Shown: positions 1 through 11,616 of the stretch, piece after piece | Layout: each line of letters begins with the position of its first letter | Numbering within the stretch: position 1 is the stretch's first letter | NCBI GenBank assembly: GCA_019321725.1 | Contig: CM033109.1 | Location: 10,261,993 to 10,325,992, forward strand | Length of the DNA: 64,000 bases | From: Paulownia fortunei | Taxonomy: Eukaryota; Streptophyta; Magnoliopsida; Lamiales; Paulowniaceae | Reading direction: 5' to 3' | The notes under the pieces: generated by a model | Told to the model about the DNA's origin: nothing | What the model saw: only the letters and a program-made list of their open reading frames with translations | The model's database searches: none | Program-made: the position numbers and the translations under genes

Positions 1-430
1 ATAGACAAAAACTCCATCATCAACATGTGCCATAATGTGCATACATTGAAGGAATTCATCAACCAAATAGTTTCTTGGACTATTGATGTACAAGCAACAT
101 ATTCAACTTCCATGGTGGATAAAGAGATACAAAGCTACTTCTTGCTACACCAAGTGATAGTAACGCCTCCTAATAAGAATGTATATCTAGATGTGGATTT
201 GCGCTCATCTTTATTCGCTGATATATCATCATCATTATATCCAATTAGCTTTAAACTACCCCCATGGTAGCACAAAGTGAGATCACTACTACCCTTTAAA
301 TATCTAAGTATCCTTTTAACTGCATCCCAATGGTCATGTTTAGGATTACTTTGATATCTACTCACCATTCCAACTGCAAAGCACAGATCCTGTTGAGTAC
401 ACCTCATTATGTACATTAGACTCCCTACTA
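1..430 (-). pseudogene. Copia RNase H fragment (copy A-left)
   Basis: Minus-strand translation gives recognisable Copia RNase H segments: an RILRYLKG motif (about 300-345), a LIGY.D.D segment with the first acidic residues, and GGVTITWCSKK (about 135-170). Past a frameshift it continues towards the S.S.ME.EYVA block nearer position 1. The frame is broken at least once and the C-terminus lies outside the window. It belongs with the RT fragment at 430-688. Confidence 0.75.
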
Positions 431-688
431 AGTTCGCATATGGTACCTTAGTTATGTATTTCCTTTCTTATTTTGTCTTATGGCATAATTGTTTGCTAAG
501 AACATAATTTTTATCCATGGGTGTATCAACATGAATAGCATTATGCATATGAAATCATTCTATAATCCTCTTTATGTAAGTCTCTTGAGATAAACTCAAG
601 AGTTTTCTAGAATGATCCCGATGTATATTAACACTAAGTATGTATTCAGCTTCTCCCATGTCCTTCATCTCAAATGTCTGCACTTAAC
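430..688 (-). pseudogene. Copia reverse transcriptase C-terminal fragment (copy A-left)
   Basis: Minus-strand reading from 688 shows FEMKDMGEAEYIL, then the HRDHSRKLL and LSQETYIKRI blocks and a VDTPMDK segment, all typical of the connection between Copia RT and RNase H. An in-frame stop interrupts the IIE.FHMHN part. The upstream half of RT is on the far side of the inserted LTR, at 2039-2215. Confidence 0.7.
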
Positions 689-2038
689 TGAAAATTTCTG
701 GTATGACATATTTTGGTATTTCAGGCATAAATCTTTCCACCGATTTCATATTGAGTTTATTCAAGTCCCTATAGAAATCCAAGACACATAGGTACAATTA
801 ATATGAGACACAAAAAGCCAATTTAGCTTTGAAATGGGTGAAACATCAGTTGGAAGAGAATCTAAGTGCAGCAGAGATCGAACTTGGACAGCAAGAGCAG
901 CGCCTAGGCGCTGCAATCACTGTCCAGGACAGAATGTGCAGTGCCTAGGTGCTGAAAATCAGCACCTCGATGCTGCCATCACTGGACTGAAGCATGTTGC
1001 AGCGCCTAGGCGCTGCAAATTGGTGCCTAGGCGCTGCCGGGCGGACAAGTGAGGGCAAAATCATCATTTTGCCCTCTTTAGGGCATCCCCCATGTGATTT
1101 TCAAGCATTCAAAAGCCTCCAAGGGGGAGGATATCAGATTGGGAGAGAGGGAGAGAGGAAGAGAAGAGAAAACAAGCCAAGAAAGAAGAAGGAAGAAGGA
1201 AGAAGAAGAAGATGGGAGAACTTTTCCATGGTTTGTGAAGAAGACATCTACAAGGGAAGAAACTCACCATCTTCCAAGTTTTATTTTATTTTCCTCTTTT
1301 TCTCATTAATTATGTTCATGGATATTGTTGAGTTGTCTTTCATTTTTACCATCATGAACTAATTTCTTTGTCTAGGGTTATGATGTAATCTAATTATGAT
1401 GTTTTGAATATTTGTATCAATTCAATTCTCGATTTATTTTGAAGTTGAGTTTTCTACATTGTTCTTAATGCTTTCAATTACTTGGCCACTAATTGAATGA
1501 TTTGCTAATCATATTGACCTAGGAGGTGATATATGTGTCTAGTTCTAGGTGTAGAAAACCATAAATTGCATGTGAGATAGGAATATACTTACATGGTTTG
1601 TGTAGTCATGTTTGAGACTCCATAAAACCTAATGAATTGTTGATTGTTATAATTCACATAGGAATATAGTGGGTTAGCAATTGATGATATTTTCATTAGA
1701 CCTTGGGAGAGGCTAGTGGATAATTTAGGGATTCTCGACTATCACTTGGGAAATAAATTGAGATTCATGAGATGAATTATTTAATTCGGAATAATGACGA
1801 TGAAATCATAACCCTAGGCTTTTAGTTATTGAATTTGATTTTGATTATTTGTTTAGTCTAGTTAGATTTTGTTAGTAATCATAAACATCAACATCGAATT
1901 TTGTTTATTCAAATAAAATTAGAGTTAGCATAATTTTGGTACTTAATAAATCAACAATCCTCGTGGGAACGATAATTTACTCATTATTTTATTACTTGTA
2001 TACGATAACGTGCACTTGTGTTCACAAATTTTCGCAAC
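689..2038 (+). mobile_element. Solo LTR of a Gypsy TAT-like element inside Copia RT
   Basis: The segment starts TGAAAATTTC and ends CGCAACA, sits between two halves of a Copia RT, and has no adjoining internal domain. Its layout resembles plant TAT-lineage LTRs: a GC-rich part with repeated CAGCGCCTAGGCGCTG-type palindromes (898-1038), a purine-rich GAGA/AAGAAG leader (1140-1215), a long AT-rich middle, and a closing part with CCTCGTGGGAACGAT and GTGCACTTGTG. I did not find a clean 5-base target duplication, so either boundary could be off by some bases. The lineage is inferred from remembered family features. Confidence 0.6.
898..1038. repeat. Cluster of five 16-bp palindromes
   Basis: CAGCGCCTAGGCGCTG occurs as a perfect palindrome at 898-913 and 1000-1015, with variants at 939-954, 960-975 and 1022-1037. 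Each can form a hairpin or serve as a symmetric protein site. The cluster lies in the 5' part of the TAT-like LTR. Confidence 0.9.
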
Positions 2039-2661
2039 ACCTATCGTGGTGATAGCTTGATGAAATTGACAGTGCCACATCTAGACTATTATTTCAGTCT
2101 GTAAATAGAACATTTCAAGTAGCACACTTTGCGCTCTTGTCCCATTTCTTGAAATCCCGTAGGTTGATTCATATAGATCTCCTCATCCATCTCTCTATTA
2201 AGAAATGTTTCTTAATCTGAAAACAAATAGTGAACAATGCATGCTAAGGAGTGTACGAAGCTACAGTTAGGTGAATAATACCAAACTTAGTACATAATTA
2301 ATCAAATAATGATAAATCATATTCTCCACCTCTATTAGATCTTAGTACCTTAATCGTCTCACCAAGTTGATTTTCAACTTTATTCTTATAAATGACAAAA
2401 GTGTCTAAAATCTCATCTTTATTGCTTAGTAAATACACATAGCAATATTTAATATGATCAACTTTGAACAAAGTTTAGATCACATATATTACAATGTATT
2501 AAACTTAGAGGTCCTCTATTTATTCCAATTGAACTAAAAGATTTCTTAGCAAACTTAACTTCAACATAAATGTGACATTTGTGTTTATCTTTTGAATCAA
2601 GTTTAGGTATAAGCCATAAACCTGCCAACTTTCTTAAGGAAATACGGTTAATATGACCCAA
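2039..2661 (-). pseudogene. Copia pre-integrase/integrase fused by deletion to RT (copy A-left)
   Basis: From 2661 to about 2458 the minus strand reads a GAG-pre-integrase segment (MGHINRISLRKLAG, then IHCNICDLNF) leading into integrase. At 2250 it reaches the Y.P conserved block. At 2242 homology with the right arm ends, and by 2215 the frame reads TFLNREMDEEIYMNQPTGF, which is the RT block normally several hundred codons downstream. The middle of integrase and the start of RT have therefore been deleted in this copy. Stops follow at about 2130. Confidence 0.7.
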
Positions 2662-2724
2662 TCTACTATGCTATTAAATGAAGATTCAAGTAAATAAACA
2701 GAAGAATTATTACTATTATTTATA

Positions 2725-2945
2725 GGGTGAACTACAAAAATTATCCTTGAGGTTTAATCTAATTATAAAAAAAACTCAATTATTTTTTAAAATTATAAAT
2801 ACTCCCTTGAGGTTTGTTTTTGTTTTACAAATACACTAGGCGCAATTTGTAAAATAAAAATAAATATCAAGAGGTATTTGTAATTTGTATAGTAGATTTT
2901 TTTGTAAATAGCCCAAGCCTAAAAAATAGTTTTTGTAATTCACCT
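2725..2945. mobile_element. MITE with a 9-bp target duplication (Mutator type), left arm
   Basis: Ends are GGGTGAACTACAAAAA and, in reverse complement, AGGTGAATTACAAAAA, an imperfect terminal inverted repeat. TTATTTATA flanks both sides (2716-2724 and 2946-2954), a 9-bp duplication typical of Mutator-like elements. It is about 221 bp, has no coding capacity, and sits between the Copia protease and pre-integrase regions. The same element with its duplication is present in the right arm at 40536-40768. Confidence 0.75.
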
Positions 2946-3287
2946 TTATTTATAATTTGTGGGTAGAGGGATTTAGATTTGTTGTCCATATAGATAATCT
3001 CTACAAACATTAGTAAGTATATATTTATTAGACTCAATAATCACTTTGAATCCCTTCTTACTAATTATAACCAGATATTAAATTCTTTCTAATGTCTGGA
3101 ACATGCATGGCGTTATTGAGAGTTAGCTCCTTTTCAGATGTGAACTTCAGAATCACTTTTCCAGTTCCTTTGATCTTGGATGCTGCCGAGTTGCCCTACA
3201 AAAATGTTCTTCATGGTTTAGCTTCTAATAGTTTGCTAATAGACCTTTCTCTGCACAAATATGCTTGGTAGCTCCTATGCGCAACCA

Positions 3288-4194
3288 CTAGGCTTTGGTA
3301 TTAACCAAGTTAACTTCAGAAACAATTGTAGATAAGCTTATATTAGCAACATCTGTTGAAATGTTGTCCATTTCTGTCATATTGGCTTGGGGAGGCTTAT
3401 CATTCTTCTTTCGTGTATCTTTATTCTTGCGGCAATCCTTTGCTCGACGGCCAGTCTTGCCGTAGTTATAGCAATTACCCTTGAACCGCCTAGAATTTTT
3501 GTTATTTTCCATCGATAATTCAGAATACTTCCTCCTTTTATTCTTATTTGACTTGGAGACCTCTAACATGATAGCCTTGGCATATATGTGGTTAGCAAAA
3601 ATCATTTTTTCTACAACCTTGTTGTCTTCCTCTATGCAAAGAGAATAATCAAATTCTCTATCTTCCTCTCTTTGCACTTATGCTTGAGATAATTCTTAAA
3701 ATCAATCCATTATAGAGACATCTTCCCAATAATAGCAACAATTGGAAAGTTTCACTTAATATCATGCCCCAACTGCAATATTATGTAGAATAATTTGCAC
3801 CTCTTGTACTTGGTTGATAACGGTCTTGTTGTCAACCATTTTGTTGTTTAGAAATTTGCAATGATTAATTTCTTTGTCTCAGCATTGTCTGTCTTGTACT
3901 TCTTGTCAAGAGGTTCCTATAATTCCTTAATCGTTTGGATAAGACTATGCACATTGTATATATCTAACCATTCAGAATTTAGTTTCAACGTTGGAAATTA
4001 ACATGTTTCCATGCGTCAATTGCTAACTGAATTTCTTTATCACCAGCATGTTCTTTTGTATATGAAGGGCATTTTTCTTTGAGAAATTTAGCCAAACTCC
4101 ACAAAGTGAGATAAAACAATATTTTTTGCTGCTAATGCTTGAATTTAGTGCCATTAAACTTCTAAGGTTTCTTATGCTGGAAAATCGAAGCCAT
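3288..4194 (-). pseudogene. Copia gag with a degenerate zinc knuckle (copy A-left)
   Basis: Gag starts at the ATG at 4194 (MASIFQHKK) and hits a stop within about 11 codons; further stops and frameshifts follow. The downstream piece (3288-3677, 129 residues) holds a basic KNKRRK stretch and a broken CCHC knuckle: the second cysteine is tyrosine and the histidine is arginine (CYNYGKTGRRAKDC). Just beyond, at 3000-3287, protease sequence reads WLRIGATKHIC where functional elements have a D-S-G active site, so the catalytic Asp is gone. The right-arm copy is at 39280-40193. Confidence 0.75.
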
Positions 4195-4454
4195 GATGAA
4201 ATGGATTGGAGCTAGAACCACTAGTTTGCACTCTCGGACTAGCCATATTCTAATAAAATATTCTGTTTTAAGATTGTTGTTGACGAAAGAAAATTTGAAA
4301 AAAGAAAAGAAAAATTGGAGTGAAATGAGATATGCTGAAGTAAATATCTTTAAAATAAATTTAGCCCTTAGCACTGGTGCTAACATGAATGTAGATGTCT
4401 GTTTTTCAAAACACAATACTTCTTTCAAGAGTTAGTATAGTATTATATTAATCT

Positions 4455-5274
4455 TGTCATGCAAACCAAAGGAAACAAAGAAATCAATTATATTGAATTG
4501 AGTTGAGATGAACGAAATGGAATTAGGAGGACCCTCTTTTATAGATCGTGAATGGCCAAGTTTTTTAACCCAGATCAGTTTGAGCCTCTAGATCGCATCT
4601 CTTAAGATTTGGTCATGATCTAGTAGTTTAGATTGTATCCTTCCATGATGGTCCACAACTCTTACCATGAACTTCTCACACCCAGATAGACGTACCCAAT
4701 CACCCGTACAGTGGCAACGTTAGCAACCAATGTCAAACTTTCACTAGCTCCTCGTTAGCATCCATATGCCCGATCAGGTCTACTCAGCACTTGTAGTATG
4801 GTGGCATGCCACCTAGACATGTTTGCCACGTCACTACCACGTCAAGCTTCCTACCACATCATCGAGCCACTCCAGCGCACCCCAGTTCTATTTATGAGAA
4901 AATTAGGACTCCTCAACTCCTCACGACAATGTGTACGTGCAAAGTACACCTAATGTGACGTGCGCATGCGTACTTGGATAGCACCACATCGTAGATCCTT
5001 AGGCTAGCTTTAGCTAAGCAAAGGTCCAAGAAAGCACCATAAATAGAGGTTTATCATATTTCTACTCTCTCCTGTGCAACGGTTTATAAACAAGTCAAGT
5101 TTGCTTTATTTTGTTTACATGGGATACTTTTCCTTGCTAAAAGACATTTTCTAATGTTTTAAGGCTTTCCAATATTTGGACAAATACATAATGGGCCTAC
5201 TCGTGGATACTTTTCCAATTCAGACCTTAGTTTAGCCCATTAATCCCATATTAAAAGCCCTTATAATTCCAACA
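4455..5274 (-). repeat. 5' LTR of copy A-left
   Basis: The LTR begins on the minus strand with TGTTGGAATTATAAGG at 5274 and ends near 4455, just upstream of gag. The matching right-arm LTR begins at 38190. The inner boundary is approximate because no clear primer-binding site survives. Pairing sum with the right arm is 43464. Confidence 0.55.
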
Positions 5275-8200
5275 TATAATTATGGAAATTCTATCAGTAT
5301 GGTCAGGAAAATTGATATGAAGTTTAGGAATATCCCGTGACCATGGTGATGACATTTGCTAGCTATAGAACTTTCAGTGCTACGCATAGGTAAGGGAATG
5401 GCTATGGAGTTCCATAGTGACGGCATTGCCGTAGAGTTGTCCGCTTGGAAATGGCTAAGGCCGTTTCATCACCTTACCGACGTATACACGAGCATAAGTT
5501 TTTGTTTGAACTCATGAATATTCAACAATTTCATTGCTGATGCTGTCATTACCTCAACATTTGCTCCTCTTTTCTTCTTCCTTATTTTTTTTTTTAAGGT
5601 GAAAATATTAGGGGCGTCTATTGAGATTCTTGTTGAATAATATGGATCTCATTGTAATTTGTCTTATAACATGTCATTCTAAATCAGTCAACGATTGTGA
5701 ATATTTAAACAGAAATATTACCTACATTAATAAGTATATAGATCATTTATTTGCATCCTTTCGATGTTAGGTCATTTAAGTTCCTCGCTTTCAAGAAGTT
5801 GACCAACTAGGACTTGCTTGAAAATTTCTGATAATTATCAAGTTATATTAATGAACTTGTTGAGTTTACCGATACATAAATCTACGCACCAAAAGGATGT
5901 ACGTACTGATATATATATATATATATATACGGTCTCATATATATATTGTACCATTAATCGTACATATAAGTAATAAATAAATAGCCGAATTCCAACATTT
6001 TGAATCTGCAATCATGCACACCAAAGAGTGACACCCCACGTTCTAAGCAATAAGGACAAAATTTGTGGTCTAAGATAGTGCACAAACATATGATCTCTGA
6101 AACAAGAAATATTACAAATTTATAAAAAAATGTGAAGTGTTGTTGTATATTTAGACATTGCATGGAGACTGCTATGATGAACCGGCTGGAACATTTAACG
6201 CGTCGATCTTCTGTCACAACATTTATTTGTGTGAGAAATATATATAAAAAATAACATTTCGTCTGGTTTTATTTATTATTTTAGAGAAATTATTTTAAGA
6301 GAATGTATTCTAGTAATAGAATTGAATAATGTATAGAAAATAAAAATATGTTTGGATGTTTTGTTGGAAAAATAATAAAAATATATTTAGATGTTTTGTT
6401 GGAAAAAATAATGTAATATATTTTGGATTCATTTTAAACTTTAAATCTCTTTGTCAATATTATTTTATGCTAGTTAGTTGAAAGTATTTTTAAATATAAA
6501 TATTTTATTAATATCATTTTGTTGTAGTTAGTTGGAATATAATAAAGTATCGGATTATATAAATATTATAGTGAATGATTAATATTGTATCAGAATGAAA
6601 AATATTATTTTTAAAAATATAAAAGACAAATATATATTTATCTTCGAAGAAAAGAAATACAAAAATAAAAATGAAACCAAACACAACGTAAACTTTTGAA
6701 TTGATGTTTTCAGTGAACATAGAGGATCACAAAAAGATAGGAGTACGTACAAAAAATGATGGTAGGGGTACGGTAAAGTGAAGAAAGAAATATCCCAAAT
6801 AGCAATGATTAATAAATGATTAATTGGGGGGCTTTGGCTGAACTGTTAAGACAGAGTTAGCATGTTCTATCTCCAGTTAGATGCAAGTTTACATTAAGAA
6901 TCTAACCTCGTGCGATTCCTTTAATCATTATTGCTTTAGATAGTATTTATTTAGTGTAAGCTTTAATAAAAATTGGTTTAAAGCTAAACAAGACGCGGTC
7001 GGTCGGTGCACCGGAAACCTAAGTGCAACGAAGCTTCGTCCTATGATAATTAGATACTTTCTTCGTTTTATCAATGTCTTGTTCTACGGTAAGTTTCTCT
7101 TACCCATATTTCTTCTTTTTTTTTTTTAAAAAAAAAGAAATTATGTATTTTTTATATGGTTGCTATTTTTGTTTGGTGTGAAAATCTCGAAAAAATGTGT
7201 TTTGATAGCAGGATGTTCATGAGAATGTAAAATTGAAGCAGTCGAAATTGTCTATCTTGTTTAGATAAATATAAGGCAACTAAAACAAATCAAAAGGGTA
7301 AAAATGTCATTTGGTTTTTGCTTTCTCTTGATTACTTTTTGTGAGCGAACATGGATTATTTTGGAGAAATAAAGGGTACACGAAATTTCGTAGAGATGTT
7401 GCTTGGGATTACTTCGACGTAAAGGTTTATATAAGCTCTTTATGCTTTTAAGAAGGGTTTCTGAACGTGTTCTTGACTCACAAGCATTTGACATGTATTT
7501 TTTATGCTTATTAGGTTGTCAACAAGATTTGATTCAACTTGAATTTGATTATGTTTTCTGGATTAGAATTTGATTTTTAGTTGGATCCATATACATGATC
7601 AGAAAGATTGCTAAAAATAAAAAAATTAAATAGAAAATTCAAAATAACAATTCATGATCGAGTTAATTAATTGATACTTGATTTGAGTTCAAGAAAAAAC
7701 AAAATTTTCAACGAAAATCTAGGTTTGTACCTATAAATGAATTATATATGTAATAAGAAATTATCAAATTTAAATTAAAGTAACCGGATATGAATTTCAA
7801 AAGGCCCATAAAAAAACGTATATAATTAGACAAATTATTTGATTTTAAGAGGGGCAATTAACCTAAAATAGTTTAGTCGAATTCTAGTTTTATATTTAAG
7901 TTGACACTCCACTTATATCAGCCCTTATATCTAGCACTTTATTGTGTTTATAACAAATTAGCACTATAGCCAATGAAACATAACTTAATAGTTAATACCT
8001 CTAAACTTTATAATTATGAGTTTGCAATTTGAATCTCACCAAAAGTATAAACAGTCTAAGTTTTGTTAGATTTATTGTACTTTATTATAAATTTTGATTT
8101 ACAGTAATAAATTGTACCTAATTCATCTTACCTTAATGTAATAATGCACTTGACCACCTAAAAAAAAAATATCCTCTTAACAAATTTTCAAATCCCCATG

Positions 8201-8362
8201 CAAAATAATACCCTCTAAATTATTTCTCAAGTTCCCGTTCTTGCTAATTAGTGCTACGAAAAAGTGGAGCAGCAGAACTTGAAGTCTGCGCATGTTTTAG
8301 AACAATGTCAAAAGGTGGACATGTTACTTGCCATTAAATGTAAACAGCTGCACGTGGCAGTG
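5275..8362. other. Non-coding AT-rich sequence, left arm
   Basis: I find no gene here. It contains a (TA)n run near 5909-5929, a MITE-like segment about 6255-6690 whose ends resemble inverted copies (CTGGTTTTATTTATTATTTT against TTGGTTTCATTTTTATTTTT), and a poly-T/poly-A block at 7116-7138. Short open frames at 5954-6217 and 6514-6720 are identical in the two arms, but so is the DNA around them, and neither shows a domain. 5329-7115 is an identity block with the right arm; 7116-8362 is a few percent divergent. Confidence 0.7.
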
Positions 8363-8367
8363 TATTC

Positions 8368-8881
8368 TGTTGGATATCAATAATATAAAATACACAATAA
8401 TAATACTAATTATAGCAAGCTCCCAGGAAAGGATGGAGGGGTCACAACGATCCCACTTAAAACCCAGTCTCTTTAAACAGAACCTACTATTAAATGTACT
8501 ATACACAGCGGACAAATACCCCAAAGCAAGTAAATATTGAATACTAACAATTAACAAAAAAATACTAGAATACTAAATGCGAAATTAAAAGACAAAAAGG
8601 AAAAAACATACCAGATTTGATAACGGAGTTCGGCCAACTTTTGCCTACGTCTCCGGGCACCGCAACTGTAACAACTGCTTCACTAATCTCCCGAACAAAT
8701 TACGACTTGGGTAAATTACCCACAACTTAGGATTTCCTAATCAAAGGAATTCCACAAATATGAAGGAAGAGAATATTTTTGTGTGTTTTCAAAACAAGGT
8801 TCAATGCCTATTTATAGGCTAAGTAATCAAATCTCTTTGGTATACAACCAATGTGGGATGGAAATAAGCAAAAAACCAACA
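8368..8881 (-). repeat. 3' LTR of the Tnt1-like element
   Basis: 514 bp, TG...CA, next to a purine-rich tract on the element strand. It carries a TATA-type CTATAAATAG at 8809-8818, matching the one in the other LTR. It differs from the 5' LTR at roughly 22 positions. Confidence 0.93.
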
Positions 8882-8894
8882 AATCTCCACCTTT
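8882..8894 (-). other. Polypurine tract of the Tnt1-like element
   Basis: Minus strand AAAGGTGGAGATT lies directly upstream of the 3' LTR. This is the expected place and composition for the plus-strand primer of reverse transcription. Confidence 0.8.
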
Positions 8895-8991
8895 GCGTAT
8901 TCTCAATCCCACTCGAAATTCAAATTTCTTGTCTTCTGAGCAAATGAAGTAGTCTTCTGCAGTGCCTCCAAATGCGCCTTTTGGCGCCATC

Positions 8992-11616
8992 TCAAATGTG
9001 TAGAATATTGGTCAAGTCTAAACTATATTTAAACTTGACTGTTGTGACAACTTTAGTCATCATATCTGCAGGATTCTCTGTAGTATGAATCTTCTGAAGA
9101 TGTATATTACCTTCTTCAAGAATCTCCCGTACAAAGTGATAGCGAACATCAATGTGCTTCGTTCTTGCATGAAAGACTTGATTTTTCGCTAAGTGAATAG
9201 CGCTCTGACTGTCACAATGCACTGTAATGTGCTTCTGACCAACTCCTAAGTCTTCAAGCAAACTTTGAAGCCAAATTGCTTCCTTTACAGCTTCAGTGAC
9301 TGCCATATACTCTGCCTCTGTTGTAGACAAAGCAACCGTAGACTGTAAAGTAGACTTCCTACTGACTGGTGCTTTGGCAAAAGTAAACAAATATCCAGTC
9401 GTTGATCTTCGCTTATCCAAATCACCTGCATAGTCAGAATCATAATATCCAACTACACTTTGACCAATTTTACCATCCTGCTCAAAAACTAAACCAACAT
9501 CTATAGTATTAAGAATATACCGTAGAATCCATTTCACAGCTTGCCAATGACCTTTACCCGGATCATGCATATACCTGCTCACAACTCCAACTGCTTGTGA
9601 AATGTCAGGCCTCGTACACACCATTGCATACATCAAGCTACCAACTGCATTAGCATACGGGACTTTGGCCATGTACTCTCATTCTTCATCATTCTTTGGT
9701 GATAATTGGGCACTAATCTTCAAATGAGGAGCAAGTGGTGTACTTACAGGTTTTGAGTTTTCTGTCATACCAAAATGTTCTAGTACCTTTTTCAAATATT
9801 GCTTCTGAGTCAAACAAAGCTTGCCTCTCGTTCTGTCCCTGCTTATCTCTATTCTAAGAATCTTCTTGGCTTTCCCTAGATCTTTCATTTCAAACTCTTG
9901 ATTCAATTGAGCCTTCAATTTGTCAATCTCCATTTGGCTCTGTGATGCAATCAACATATTATCAACATATAAAAGTAAGTAAATGAAAGATCCATCTTGT
10001 AACTTGTGTAAATACACATAATGATCATATTTGCTTCGAGTGTACTTTTGCCTCATCATAAACTTATCAAATCGCTTGTACCATTGCCTCGGAGATTGTT
10101 TCAATCCGTACAATGATTTGTTCAACTTGCAAACCCAATTTTCTTTTCCAGCAACTTTGAATCCTTTTGGCTGAGTCATGTAGATTTCCTCTTCCAAATC
10201 ACCATGCAAGAACGCCGTCTTTACATCAAGTTGAGCTAGCTCCAAATTCAACTGCGCTGCTAAGGCCAACAAAATTCTAATGGAAGAATATTTAACAACT
10301 GGAGAAAATACCTCATTATAATCAATTCCTTCCTTCTGAGCGTAGCCTTTAGCTACCAATCTTGCCTTGTAGCGCATATCATTCTTGTCAGGAAATCCTT
10401 CTTTCTTTGCAAATACCCATTTGCATCCAATTGCCTTCTTGCCTTTTGGTAGTTGCGTCACCTTCCAAGTCTTGTTCTTCTGAAGAGACTGCATCTCTTC
10501 CTCCATAGCACATTTCCACTTCTCACTTTCTGAACTTCGAACTGCATCTTGAAAAGTGGATGGAACATCATCATCTACAACTGGAAGTGCATACGCCACC
10601 ATATCTGCAAATCGAGCAGGTTTGTGAATTTCACGTCTAGGCCTTCTCATTGCAATTGGTTCAGATTGTTCCAACGATTCTTGGGTCTGAACTTCTTCTT
10701 CTTCATCTGACAAATCCTTTGTTACTGGATTGTCACACTTAATTGGAAATTTTGCCATTCCTTCTACCTCCACCTGCTTTGGTGTATGCTCCACCTGTTG
10801 CGGAGTACTGTCGGTCTTTTCATGTGTTACTTTCTTCAGTATGGCAAGTTCATCAAAGGTAACATCTCTGCTAAACAACACTTTCTTCAACTCGAGACAC
10901 CAAAGTCGGTATTCCTTTATGCCAGAGGTGATTCCCATGAACAATGCCTTATTTGCTCTTGGTTCTAATTTTGATTCCTTCACATGATAGTAAGCAAGAG
11001 AACCAAAAACATGTAAGGAATCATAATCAGCAACAGGTTTTTCAGACCATACCTCTAAAGGTGTTTTACCACCTATTGCGGATGATGGTAATCGATTTAT
11101 GAGATGTTGCGCATATGTCACAGCCTCAGCCCAGTACTGTCTACCCAACCCAGCATTGGACAACATACATCGAACTTTCTCCACCAAGGTTCGATTCATG
11201 CGTTCTGCCACCCCATTTTGTTGTGGTGTCCTTCTGACTGTAAAGTGTCGAACAATGCCATACTTATGACAAACATCTTGGAAGGGATCGCTTATGTATT
11301 CTCCACCATTATCTGTTCTGAGAACTTTGATCTTTCTTCCAGTCTGATTCTCAATCTGTGTTTTCCACTTAAGGAAAATTCCAAACACTTCATCTTTAGT
11401 CTTCATAGTATACACCCAAACTCGTCTGGAAAAATCATTAATAAAAGTGACAAAATAATGTTTTCCTCCCAAAGATAGTGTCTTGGAAGGTCCCCAAACA
11501 TCTGAGTGAACATAATCTAAAATACCTTTTGTATTATGGATAGCAGTGCCAAACTTCACTCTTTTTTGCTTTCCTAAAACAATGTTCACAAAAATCAAGT
11601 TTACATACCTTTGCAC
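8992..11616 (-). pseudogene. Tnt1-like pol: integrase, reverse transcriptase, RNase H
   Basis: From 11616 to 9679 the frame encodes integrase (HSDVWGP, then RTDNGGEY and the PQQNGVAERMN glutamate block) and RT (KARLVAKGY, QLDVKTAFLHGDL, SLYGLKQSPRQWY). A stop at about 9679 is followed in the same frame by RNase H (9672-8992) with STTEAEYMA and [13 protein letters not shown]. The RT active site reads YVDN instead of YVDD (about 9960), removing one of the two adjacent catalytic aspartates. The product would copy element RNA to cDNA and integrate it, but the mutated RT motif plus the stop predict no activity. A frameshift near 11580 separates this frame from gag-protease. Confidence 0.93.

Larger units (their letters stand above)
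1..5274 (-). mobile_element. Degraded Ty1/Copia retrotransposon in the left arm (copy A-left)
   Basis: On the minus strand one can follow a 5' LTR (starting TGTTGG at 5274), gag with a damaged zinc knuckle, a protease remnant, GAG-pre-integrase, integrase, then reverse transcriptase and RNase H running off the window start. The order is gag-protease-integrase-RT-RNase H, which defines Copia. Frameshifts and stops occur throughout. A Gypsy-type solo LTR interrupts RT at 689-2038, a MITE lies at 2725-2945, and a deletion near 2215-2242 joins the integrase YTPQ region to RT. The right arm has the matching copy at 38190-41895. The element is old and inactive. Confidence 0.85.

Noticed and set aside
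5954..6720. Small frames at 5954-6217 and 6514-6720 conserved exactly in both arms
   Set aside because: All DNA in the block 5329-7115 is identical between arms, so protein identity is not evidence of selection. Composition is low-complexity and AT-rich.
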